From Zygnema cylindricum (lineage: Eukaryota > Streptophyta > Zygnematophyceae > Zygnematales > Zygnemataceae), in contig JBBHKE010002555.1 of assembly GCA_037447655.1 (NCBI GenBank), positions 64,001-128,000 of the forward strand: a stretch of 64,000 nt of DNA. Reading direction: 5' to 3'. The number at the start of each line of letters is the position of its first letter. Position 1 is the first letter of the stretch. Under the pieces are notes generated by a model. It had not been told where the DNA came from. It worked only from the letters and a program-made list of their open reading frames with translations, and made no database searches. Below are positions 28,297 through 40,200 of this stretch, piece after piece. Made by a program: the position numbers and the translations under genes.

Positions 28297-31200
28297 GTTA
28301 GCCTCTAGCATCTAAACCCGAGTTTTTCATTCTTGATAGGATCCAAACTATATGGGAGTGCACACAAACTGAAAATCACTCAATGGGGAAGCTTTATAAA
28401 CTCATATATAGGACATCAACAAATCACATCACATTCAATGGTCATATACACTCATATTATGTGGAGTCTTTTTTCATACATTGTCGTTCAAATGAGTCAC
28501 TCATTCAGAAGCTGGCGAATTAACTTAGCCGCAAATTGAATCTAACTCAATTTGAACGTAACACAAAAATTGAACCGCAAAACGACAATCTTGGATGCAA
28601 CGTAAACTTGACGTAAACAAAACAAAACGAAACCAACGGTGTACACGAAACGAAACGTACACGCAGAAAAGTACCACCGAAATATAATCAAATAAAATGA
28701 GTGACGTCACGCGCGACTGAGCGTACCCGCACTATTTAAGAATGAACATAAACAAATTTGTTAGGTTCAATGTTGAAAATAGGCGGTCCGCAGATTTTGG
28801 CAATGTTTTGGTTCGCGTGGCGCGATTCGATTTCGAGTTTGATTTCGCGATTTGCATCGCAAAATTGACATTTACATGGTTTTAAGAGTTTTTGCCTGGC
28901 AAATGGATTTTTAAAATTGAATTGGCACTGACAGTGACATTGACATTGACATTGAAATTGAAATTGACATTGACATTGAAATCGCAAAAAGACACATTTC
29001 AATGTTGAAAATAGGCGGTCCGCAGATTTTGGCAATGTTTTGGTTCGCGTGGCGCGATTCGATTTTGAGTATGGTCTCGCGATTTGCATCGCAAAGTTGA
29101 CATTGACATTGAAACTGTCATTGATATTGACATTGACATTGACATTGAGATTGGCACTGACAGTGACATTGACATTGACATTAAAATTGACATTGACATT
29201 GACATTGACATTGAAATTGAAATTGACATTGACATTGACATTGACATTGACATTGACATTGAAATTGATTCCGCACATTACGCAACCTAATAATTCGTTT
29301 CACGTTAAGATTTATCCGTCAACCTGTATAGTTTGTACACATGACAATTGTCACCATTGGTGACGGTGACGTTTTCAATCGTGCAATTTAAACAAATAAC
29401 GTAAAAGTGCGATTTTTGTTGCTTTTGGAGGCGAAGACTAAAAACAAGGCGCTACGTCTGATGGCGCAACTTCCCGCAATGCTAAAAGCAGGCTCTGATG
29501 GAGTCCACAGTCACTGTTCATGATTGTCCGCGTACTAGTCCTTAAGTCGACAATAAGAACCCAAAACTTACAATTTGTGTCTTGTTGAGTAGCGCTAGAG
29601 GTTTACACGACAATTTACAAACAAATCAAGGTTTTTTTGACAGAGCTAAGTTGGTTGTGTGAACGCCTGACCATGAAAAACCAGTGAAAAGGAGTCCAAA
29701 TTGTACACTTTGTTTGGAAACTCGAATTTGGTACATGGATACCCTGAACTCGGTATATTTACTTTTTCTTTTAGTTTTTGTATGTTTTTATTTGGCATTG
29801 TTTCACACTCTAGGTTATGGTGTTATGATGCTGGCTAAATTTTATTTTTGTGTTCACAAACTCTTAACGGTTCAAGATTTTGTGCTTGTTGTCTTTGCTT
29901 GGAGATCTACTCACCTTATACTTGGTACATAAAGATAGTTAGCCGACGCTGATTTTACAGCCCCGTTTTTTTGCCATGAATGCTTGCAACGCCCCATGGT
30001 TTTTAAGTGTTTTCTTTTTACAAGTTTTTGCCCTATGGGTTTTCCACTGTGAATACTCACAACAGCCTAACAACTGTCAACGGTGCTATTTTTTGACAGT
30101 TCTAGTCTTACATAGTGTTCAGTTAGAAAAAAAATCTATCTATGGCTGAAATGATTAGTTTTTTGTTTTTTGCATTGTTTTGATAACAATGTGACATATA
30201 CTAATGGTCAAAAGTCGTAAATTGATTAAAAAATCCAAATATCTCCATTTTCTCTGAAAGAAGATGCTTTTTTTCATCTCCGTTCTTCAATCGAATTCCT
30301 CACTAGCGAATGTTGTGCTCTGTTGTAAGAAGAGAATCCAACTAGATGTCTTTTCCTTTCTTCTACAATTAAGCTGACGCACACACATTGACAAGATTAA
30401 AACAATTGTCAAAGGGTGTTTTGAGGGAATTGCTATACATTTGTTGTACCAATAAACTATTGCTCAAGACTATATGATATAAAACTTACTATGCAGTGTT
30501 GAAAGCATGAAGTAATCTGTTATCAAGAACTAACTTCCCATAAACATTGGTGTGTATGATTCAGTATGCACAGAAAACGTTGCTTGGCAGAAGTTTGCAA
30601 AGAAGGATTCGCCTGGGAATGACATCCAAGGGTGGATAATTTCAAGCCTTAGCTTAGGCGATGCGTGGAACTACTGTGCTGGTGTATGCGGCAAAGATTG
30701 CAATTGCAGAGGTTTCAATTTGTCACCTTCATTCGGACAGTGTTGGCTCAAGTATTCCATTGACGTGGAATCTAAGCTGACAGATACCGCTGATTGGGAT
30801 TTGTATGTCAGACCTCGTAAGCCTCTAAACCCTAATTTCTCATTCCATCATGTACAAATGTGCCCGTTCTTGTTTTGCTTGTCACATGATTAATTTTTGC
30901 TATTTGTACTGTTTTGGTCATGCTGTCTTGCGTCTTCATGGTCAACCAGATATGTTCAATCGAATTTTTCTTATTGTGTCCACTGCCCAATGGAGATTGC
31001 TTTTGAGAGATTTTGTACTTATACAAAAATCTCATTTCCGAGCTTGCGTTGCTCTGCACTATCTTCAAATTTGATGTGGGACGCCTCAGTTAATCTCGTA
31101 CTATCGGTTCGGACCTTGGCTATGACATTGCCATGATTTTTTGATGTTTACGAAAACCAATGTCATGTTGTTGAATGAGGTCATATGAGAACATTTTTCC

Positions 31201-34200
31201 ATCGAAAGCACAAAAACGTACATTCAACAGTTTCTTGCTTGTTAGGAGACCTGGAAAACCTTTAGGGAGGATAATTTTTGATTACCAACCATATTAACCA
31301 AACTAGCTGTATAACTATCAGATTTGGCGTTTCCGATATTAAATGTCAGGGTTTTGGACATGTGGGCGATTATGCCTAATCTTTGTAGGGTTTGTTAACA
31401 TCCCAGACTACTCCAAAAAGCAGGTTCTCTTAAGGATTATAAAATTTGAAGGTCGAGCTTGTGACCTATTGTGAATCAACGACCTTTTAGAAATTTGGCT
31501 ACTCCACATGTCCACATGTACATGTGGATAGATGGGCATTCATTTAACAATTCATTAAAAAATAGAGAAAAGCTGGTCTTTTCATGTTCCATAGGATCTA
31601 TTGGTTTTTTTTAGTATGTTAATGTAACTCTTTTCATAAACATATGGCAGTATGCTGGCTGCTAAAATATTCCTCTTATTAACAAACTGACACGTTTAAC
31701 TCAATAATTGCCCAAATTACTCAAAAGTGGAGTTAGGAATGAACCTAAAAGATGGGAATGATTTCTCTCTGTAGCATTTCTGGAGGTCCACATGGTCTTG
31801 TGATGGATGCCATGCATTTATTATTGTTCGATGTGGACCAACTGTATCTTCTCAAAGAAGTGCACAAAGTGCTTAACGTATTTTCAAGTATAGTTAATGT
31901 TTAGTTAATGTTTTGCTCTCGCTGTTGAGTACACCAAGAATTGTTTTGAGGGTTAGTGATAACATTGCAACGCGGGTGTGTTGTCTCTCCTCCCACTTCC
32001 TCTACTACCTCCACCTCTCCCTCCCCTTCTCCCGCTCTATGTACAGTAGGATTGGATGTGAGTCCATGGACATCTCCGAGCTCAGGACCACTTTCAGTAA
32101 TTCCCTCCCTTTCCTACAATACCTGGTCGGCTCAAACATCCGTGATGAACAAGGAGCTCTTATTCAGCTATACTATTGTAATGCTTTGACATTGACATTG
32201 ATCATCCTAACAATTCCGTCAACGTTAACATTATATCCGTCAACCGGTATAGTTGGTGCACATCACCATTACGTTTTCAATCGTGCTATGTAAAAAAAAT
32301 AACTAAAAAGTACGATTCTTGTTTTTTCTGGTAGCTAAGACTAAAAAAGGCGCACGCTGCAATTTTAAATGTTTTCTGTGAACGGAGCTACGTGCGACGG
32401 GTGCACCCTCACAACAATGGAAAATATAGGCTTCTTTTTTGGAGTCCACAGTCACCCTTGATGACTGTCCGCGTTTCAGTCCTTATGCCTACCACAGGAA
32501 TCCAAAACCTACATGCTTTTTCTTGTTGAGTAGCTCTAGAAGTCCAAATTCACGACAAGTTTCAAACAAGTCAGCTTTTTCTCGACAGTATGTCGGTTGG
32601 CATGTCCGCCTGACCATGAAAAACGAGTCAATGTGAAGCCAAATTGTAAATTCTGTTTGGAAACCTTTATATTCGGTACATGGATGCCTTTAACTTGGTA
32701 GATTTACTGTTATTTCCAATGTATTTATGCTTTTATATGGCATTGTTTGATACTCTAGGTTATGGTGTTTTAATCTTTGCTAACTTTTCTTTTTGCGAAT
32801 TTTTTTTCCTAACCCTTCTCATTCCAAAACAGTTTAAGATTGTGTAATTGTTGTCTTTCTTTGGAGCCCATATGTTTATTCTACTCACCTTCTATTTGGT
32901 ATACAAAAATAGTCAGCTAAGGTGATTATCTTAGCCACTTCTTTTGTCATGAATGCTTGACTTTCAAAACTTTAGAAAAGGGTGCATTTTGAAGGTTGAC
33001 GAACAAAATATTTTGCCGGTTTTTATTTTTGTTGTTGTATCAGTATTGGAGGTTTCCCGACGCTCTTTGGTGTTTTAAGTTTTTTCAAACTATTACCAAG
33101 AACTGACTTGTCAAAAACATTGGGGTCTATGATTCAGTTTGCACACAAAACGTCGCTTGGCAGAAGCTTGTACGAAAAGATTCGCCTGGCTATGATATAC
33201 AAGTGTTTACAATTTCAGGCCTTAGCTTGGGCGATGCATGGAACTACTGTGCGGGTTTATGCGGCAAAGATTGCAGTTGCAAAGGCTTCAATTTGTCGCC
33301 TATATTTGGACAGTGTTGGCTCAAGTATTTCATTGAAGTGGAATCTAAACTGACAGATACCTCACATTGGGATTTGTATGTCAGACCTCGTAAGCCTCTA
33401 AACCCTAATTTCTCATTCAATCATGTACATGTGTACCAGTTCTTGTTTTCCATGTCACATGATGAATTCCTGCTATTTGTAATATCTTGGCCCCGTCAAC
33501 TAAATTTGTTCAATCAAATATTCTTTGTTGTTTCCATTGCCCAATGGAGATTATTTAACTGATGGCTTTTGAGAGATTTTGTACTTTTACAAAAATCTCA
33601 TTTCCGAGCTTTCGTTGCTCTGCACCTACTTCAGATTTGATATGAGATGCCTCAGTCAATCTCGTGCTTTCGGTTCTGACCTTGGCTATTGACATCGTCA
33701 TGGTTTTTTGATTTTTACAAAAACCAATGTCATGTTGTTGAATGAGGTCATAAGAGAGCATTTTTGTATCGAAAGTACAAAAGAGCACATTCAACAGTTT
33801 CTCGCTTGTTAGGAGACCTGGAAACCCTTTAAGGAGAATCATTTTTGATAACCAACCTTTTAAAAAAGTTAACTGTATTAATATCAGTTTTGGTGTGTCC
33901 GATAAGAAATTTCAGGTTTTTGGCGATTATGCCGAATCTTTGTAGGATTTGTCAGCATTCCAGACTGCACAAAAAAAAAGTTCTCTTAAGGATTAGAAAA
34001 GCCGAAGGTCGAGCTTGTGACCTATTGTGAGCCGACGATCTTTTAGAAATTTGGCTACTCCACTTGTCGTCATGTACATGTGGATAGATGAGCATTATTC
34101 TAACATTTCATTTAGAAACGAGGGAGAAGCTGGTCTTTACATGTTCCATAGGATCTCTTCGTTTTGTTGATATGTGAATGGAACTTTTTCCGTAATCATA

Positions 34201-37200
34201 TGGCAGTATGCTGGTTGCCAAAGTATTTCTCTTATTAACAAATTGACACTTTCAACTCGATTTTTGTCCAAATTACTCAACATGTGAGTTCGGAATGTAC
34301 CTAAAAGGTGGGAATGCTTTCTCTCTGTAGCATTAGTAGAGGTCCACATGATCTTGTGATGGATTCCATGCATATTTTATTGTTGAATGTGGACTAACTG
34401 TACCTTCTTAACAGAGTGGCACAAAGCGCTTAACGTGTTTTCAAGTACAGTTAATGTTTTGGTGTTGGTGTTGAAGTGCACCAAGAATTGCTCTGAGGGT
34501 TACTGGTATTATTGCAATGCCGGTTTGTTGTCTCTCCTCCCACTTCCTCAACCTCTGCCTCTCCCTCCCCCTCTCTATCTCTATGTACAGTTGCAGTGGA
34601 TGTGAGTCCATGGACATCTCCGAGCTCAGGACCATTTTTAGTAATTTCCTCCCTTTCCTTCAATGCCTGGTCGGCGGAAAACAACCGTGATGTGCAAGGA
34701 ACTCGTATTCGACTATACAATTGTAATTCTTGAACTTTTTTCTCCTGTTTTGACAATACTTTATTATAGATTTTAACGCAATCACACATTTAACTTTTCT
34801 CCCTTATGTTGACATTTCCTTTGTTACTAGTTATGTACAATTGAAGTGTTTGAACTTTTTATCCCTTTCTTGGATTCCTTTTGTTATAGGATTTTCTTAA
34901 TTGCAATGTATGTTCATTGTTTTTCTTATGTTGGCATTTCCTTTGATAATGGTTTAACATTTCTTTTGTTATATACATTTCAGAATATCTATTTCTTATG
35001 TTGACATTCCTTTGCATTTAGTTATGCACAATTTTTACATTTGATTTTTTAATTCGTATGATGACATTTCTTTCTTATTAGCTATTAACCATTGTAATAT
35101 TTGATCTTTTATCTCTTGTTTGTGAATTAATTTTATTTATATATTGCATGGGTCCGGTTTATGTACATTTTTCATCGACATTCTATTTGTTGACAAGTTC
35201 TTCCTTTTTTTCTTTCGATATAACAGTTTTTGGTTCTTCTAAGACAACATTGTGCAGTGTAAGTTGTATTTTTAGTTCTTCCATTTTCTCTCGACAACCA
35301 TTTTTGATTTTCTGCTGTTTGACATTCCTGTTTGAGATCGTTTTTCTTTCTTCTGTTTCGTTTTTATTGGGGTGTTTGTGATGAACACTGTCCATTTTTC
35401 CTTTTTTTTTTAATATTTTTTTTTGGCTTCTCTCTTCTTTGGACAGATCCCAATGGTTTTGATAACAATGTCGGAGGACTTTGGAGCGTCGTTGCTTATA
35501 ACGGCTATTATTATTTTCAACAGAACACGGGGAAATGTCTTTCGGTTTCGTCCAGTGATTTGGGATCAGAGGTGATTCTTTCAAGTAAGTGTTTTATGTA
35601 TTTTTCAATGTTCAAGTATTTTCCAAAGTATTTTTCCTAGTCCATGTAAATTTATTATTTATTTTTGGCTTTGTTCAATCGCAGTCAATATAGAAATTTT
35701 GGATTTCCCTTCCTTTATTTTATTTTGTCGCCTCATGAAAATGTTTATTAGGGATCTACTTTATTGAACGTATCTGGTCGTGTTCGACACAACAATTTGT
35801 CACACATTTGAAGCTCCTTTTTTTTTGTAAATGATAAAGCCATCAATGTCCTTATTAAGGGGAGGTAAAATTAGGGTCTGGATGATAAAAACGAGTATGG
35901 ATAAGCTTAAAATATCTAAGATGAATAATTTTAGTCAAAACGTATTTTTTTTCCCGTCTGAACTACCACCCTGCTCTTCACCTCTACCTCAACCTCTAGG
36001 TTTACCTGTACCGGCCCATCTCTCACTTAGTGAATTTAGCTCCGCGATTTGTGCCTACATTTAAATTTCCTTGACTTTTAGACCCTTCGGTAATACTCTC
36101 TATTTTTTTCAATCGTTTTCAAGTAACTGCCGGCGAACCCATAAGTAGTTTTTTTCCTTGAGATCTGGTTCATATGTACTAACTTATGTTTCATGTGCAC
36201 TAACGTATCTTGTCTGGTTACCATTTAAAAAAAATTAAACCTTTTTACTATCTTCAATTATCTTTCCATGACTACACAACTGCTCAAGCAATTAGTTTAA
36301 CCATTTAACTCTATCATCAATTGACTCATTTGTTCAAAATTTAAAGTAATAAATCCTAATGTTTAATAGCTATCTTTTCCTTCTCCATCGGCAAACCAGT
36401 TATCTCACAAACATCAATTTCACACCTAAATCACCGTAAATCTTCACCATATCCTTTCCTTTCCCATTCTTTTGCGTAGCAATAATATAAAAGGGCACTT
36501 TGCACCTAAATCTCATAGTAAATATCTCCCGCTTTCATTCTTCTTTTTTCAGATTGCAATCGTGACGATAGCCAACTTTGGGCACCGATTTATTCTACTA
36601 CAGAGACAGAATCTGGAACCCAATGGCAAAATAAAATGTCAGGGAATTGTATTGATGGACAAGGTGGCGGAATTGGAGATTGCGTAATACAGTGGACATG
36701 CAAATCGGCCAATGATGGGAGTATTTGCAATCAACTATGGTTACCCCAAGCCAAATCTTCAGCAAATGCTGATTCTTGTGTGTAACCATTTAAACTCCCG
36801 AGGACATTACCATTTTAAACCTTAAAAATCCTAAAAAACATGCCATCTACAAGTGTTTTTCCATCTTTGACTTTTTGAGCTTGCTTATTGGTTACTCTAT
36901 TTTTTTAACACTATCTAGGAGCCTCTCTTTTGTTGAAAACGCTTACATTACTTTTTTTGTATGTCTTTCGAATGTCTTTAAATACAGCTGAAAACCCTTC
37001 AATCAAAGTTTCTTTTTTTACAGTTGTGGAACATTCTATTTCTTATATTGTTTTTTTCCATTTTTTAATGAACAGCGCCCTCGGGTCTCTCTGAATCAAA
37101 AGATCCTATTGCAATAACCGCAACTTTGAATGTTTTTTCTCGACATTACAGTCAAATTACAAATCTTCCAGCTTCCGTCGATTGGTCGTCGTATTTTGGA

Positions 37201-40200
37201 CCAGTAAAGGACCAAAGCACATGCGGTAAATGGCTTAAATCCTCACTATTTTTTGTTCCTTGTAATGCATTTTTTATAGTTGCTTACTTTTAGGATACTT
37301 TGTGTGAATTGGCGTATCGGCCGGGTTCGTGCCAATATGTTTAGTTTGAGTTTCGTAAGATTGGCAGTATTTAATTTTTTTCTTGCGTAGGTAATGGTAC
37401 CGTGTGTCAGTCCAAAGCACGTTCTCTTTAGGTGGAACGTGTTTTGGTGGGCGTAACGTGTTTGTCCCGTAGTTTGTTCTCGATGTTCGTATGTTCTTTG
37501 TGAGTAGTGGAGAACATCCATGAGAGAGTTAATGCCTTGTACAGTTAGGTAGTGAGTTAGCAGTCTGGTTGCATAGTGAGAAGAATTCCAAGTCCAAAAG
37601 AACCTTTTTGATGTAAAAGGAACGTAAATAAGCACAGAAGTTATTTACGCAGGCGGAAGCATATAATTTATCATCATCACAGAAGCAAAGGAGGTCGGTT
37701 GATATGAATATATTCAACCGGAAAGTTTTCCTTACAACAGAGATTCACAAGTTAGAAAAAGTAATAAATATTTGATGCTCAAATTTTAGGTTTTATGGAC
37801 ACCTTTTTTTTGAAAAAATGTGCAAATCATCCGTATCAAGAATTCATTTTTTTTTGTGGTTGATTGTCGGTATTGACGTGCATAAAAAAAAGGGAGTGTC
37901 TGAATTTTATCTTTAAGTCAACTAAACTTTGTAATTTCACACCAGATATGTCATTAACACCGTCAATACAATCTAGAACTTCAAACATCAAAATTGCCAC
38001 TTTGAATTGTGAGCCACATAACTAAGAGAAAATTGTCAATCTGATCTTATCAATTTGGAAGCTTTGGTGTACAAACACATACTTGTTTATACCCCCTTGT
38101 GCCCTTTTTTCACAGGTGCATGTTCGATTTTTGCGGTTGTTGCTGCAATTGAAGGAGCATACAACATTTGGTTGGGTAAAAGTGTGAATCCCATCTTATT
38201 TTCGGAACAACAAATTTTAGATTGTTTTGGTTCTTGCCAAGGAGGTTGGGCCGAAGATAATCTTAATTGGTTGGCTTTAGAATCTGGAGGTCTCGCGACA
38301 CAAAATGATTATGGAGTTTACGAAGGTCAAAAATCCGGAGGTTGTAAGGTAGGATTTTTGTGTTTTTTTTCAGTTTTAGTTTCATTAATGCATTAAGTTG
38401 TTGGGTGAGTTTTCACTTTTTTGGTTTTTTATTTTTTCAAGGAATAGAAAGTTGTTTTGAGTATCTTGTCAGATAGGTCAGATTAGGTTCAGTAATAGGA
38501 AGCTGTATTGTGAGAAATTTCTGTGGGTTTACATGTATCTTTTTAGCTAGGCGCCATCCAAATAGTGGAGGTTTAGATGTTGCGTTGCCCGGTGAAAGAA
38601 ACGAGATACAATTCAGCATGTAAAAGACAAGCCAGGTGGAAAAAATAAAGTTAAAGACAGCTCCACTTGGTATAGCCTGTTTCTCAATTTATTTGGGAAA
38701 GAGACAAGTCACGTGAAAAAAAAACACGTGAAGAAAGACAATGAGTTACAAGATGCGACTCTTTTTATGTCATCTAGGCAGTAGACGAACGAGGTGAAAA
38801 AAATAGGCACACGATAGGACGCCACATGTAATAACCTATTTTCCTTTCGTTTTGTCATTTTGGAAATAGGCAAGCCAAGTGAAGGAAAAAGAGTTCCGAG
38901 AAATGATCTGACGTGTTATAACCTGTAATTTATTTGTCTTCGGCATCTGGGAAACATAAAACCCGGGTGAAAAACACAGGAAGGCACGAAGTAACATTCG
39001 AAATGTTAAAATTTTTTTCTTAGTCATCTAAAAAGTAAACAAGGGAGGTGGAAAATCCATTCATAGCTATAAAATATCCTTATACAAATTATAACTAGTT
39101 TTTTTATTTGTCGTAACTATTCTTGGAAACAGGCATACCTACCAAAAGAGGTGGACGTTACACGGTACGAGCTGACTACGGCCCAATCTGATTCCACACT
39201 AATGTCGGTATTAAGTCGCCAGCCGGCCGTCACAGCCATGGTGTTGACGGACGCGTTCATGGCATGGAAAGGGGTAAGAGGGAGAGGGAGAGGAGGAGGG
39301 GGAGGGGGAAAGGGAGGGGGAAAGGGAGGGGGAGGGGGAGGGGAAGGGGGAGTGAGAAGGGGAGGGCGAGTGAAAGGGTGAGGGAAAGGAAGGGAGGGAG
39401 GGAGGGAGGGAGAGGGAGAGGGTGAGGGAGGGAGGGAGGGAGGGGAGAAAGAGGGAGAGGGTGAGGGAGAGATAGCGGGAGGGTGGGAGGAGAGAGAGAT
39501 GGAGAGGTAGTGAGAGAGATAGCGGGAGAGGGAGAGGGAGGGGGAGAGGGATGGTCAGGGAGGGAGGGGGGTGGGAGAGGGAGGGGGGGAGGGGGGGAGG
39601 GGGAGGGGGAGGGGGAGGGGGAGGGGGAGGGGGAGGGTGAGGGGGAGGGGGAGGGGGAGGGAGAGGGAAAGAGGGAGGGGGAGGGAGAGGGAGAGAGGGA
39701 GGGCGAGAGAGAGGGCGAGGGCGAGGGCGAGGGCGAGGGCGAGGGCGAGGGCGAGGGCGAGGGCGAGGGCGAGGGCGAGGGAGAGGGCGAGGGAGAGGGA
39801 GGGGGGTGGGAGAGGGAGGGAGGAGGGAGGGAGAGGGAGGGAGGAGGGAGGGAGAGGGTGGGAGGGGGGGAGAGAGGGTGGGAGGGGGAGGGGGAGGGGG
39901 ATTGAGGGGGAGGGCGATGGAGAGGGAATGGAAGAGGGAGAGGGTGGAGGAGATAGTGGGAGAGGTAGAAAGAGATCTAGAAGGGGAAGGAGTAGGAGAA
40001 GTCGTAGGAGAAGGGGAATGAGGAGGTGAAGGAGAAAGATTTTGGCAAGGAGAAGGAGAAGGAGAAGGAGAATGAGACTGTGAAGGAGAATGAGGAGTAG
40101 GAGAAGGAGAATGAGAAGGAGGAGGAGGGCAGGACAGACTGGTTGTGATTGTGGTTGTTATTGTTGTATTTTTGTTGTTGGTGTTTTTATTATCCTTATT

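Noticed and set aside
28736-29363. Long ORFs of Asn-Val, Asp-Ile, Ser-Met or Thr-Leu repeats
   Set aside because: They are open in several frames on both strands because the (GACATT) hexamer contains no stop; no gene signals and they lie in an intron.
39483-40029. Gly/Glu/Arg-rich ORFs of 140-152 codons
   Set aside because: Artefact of the polypurine microsatellite in intron 8; the same applies to 45512-46230 in intron 15.
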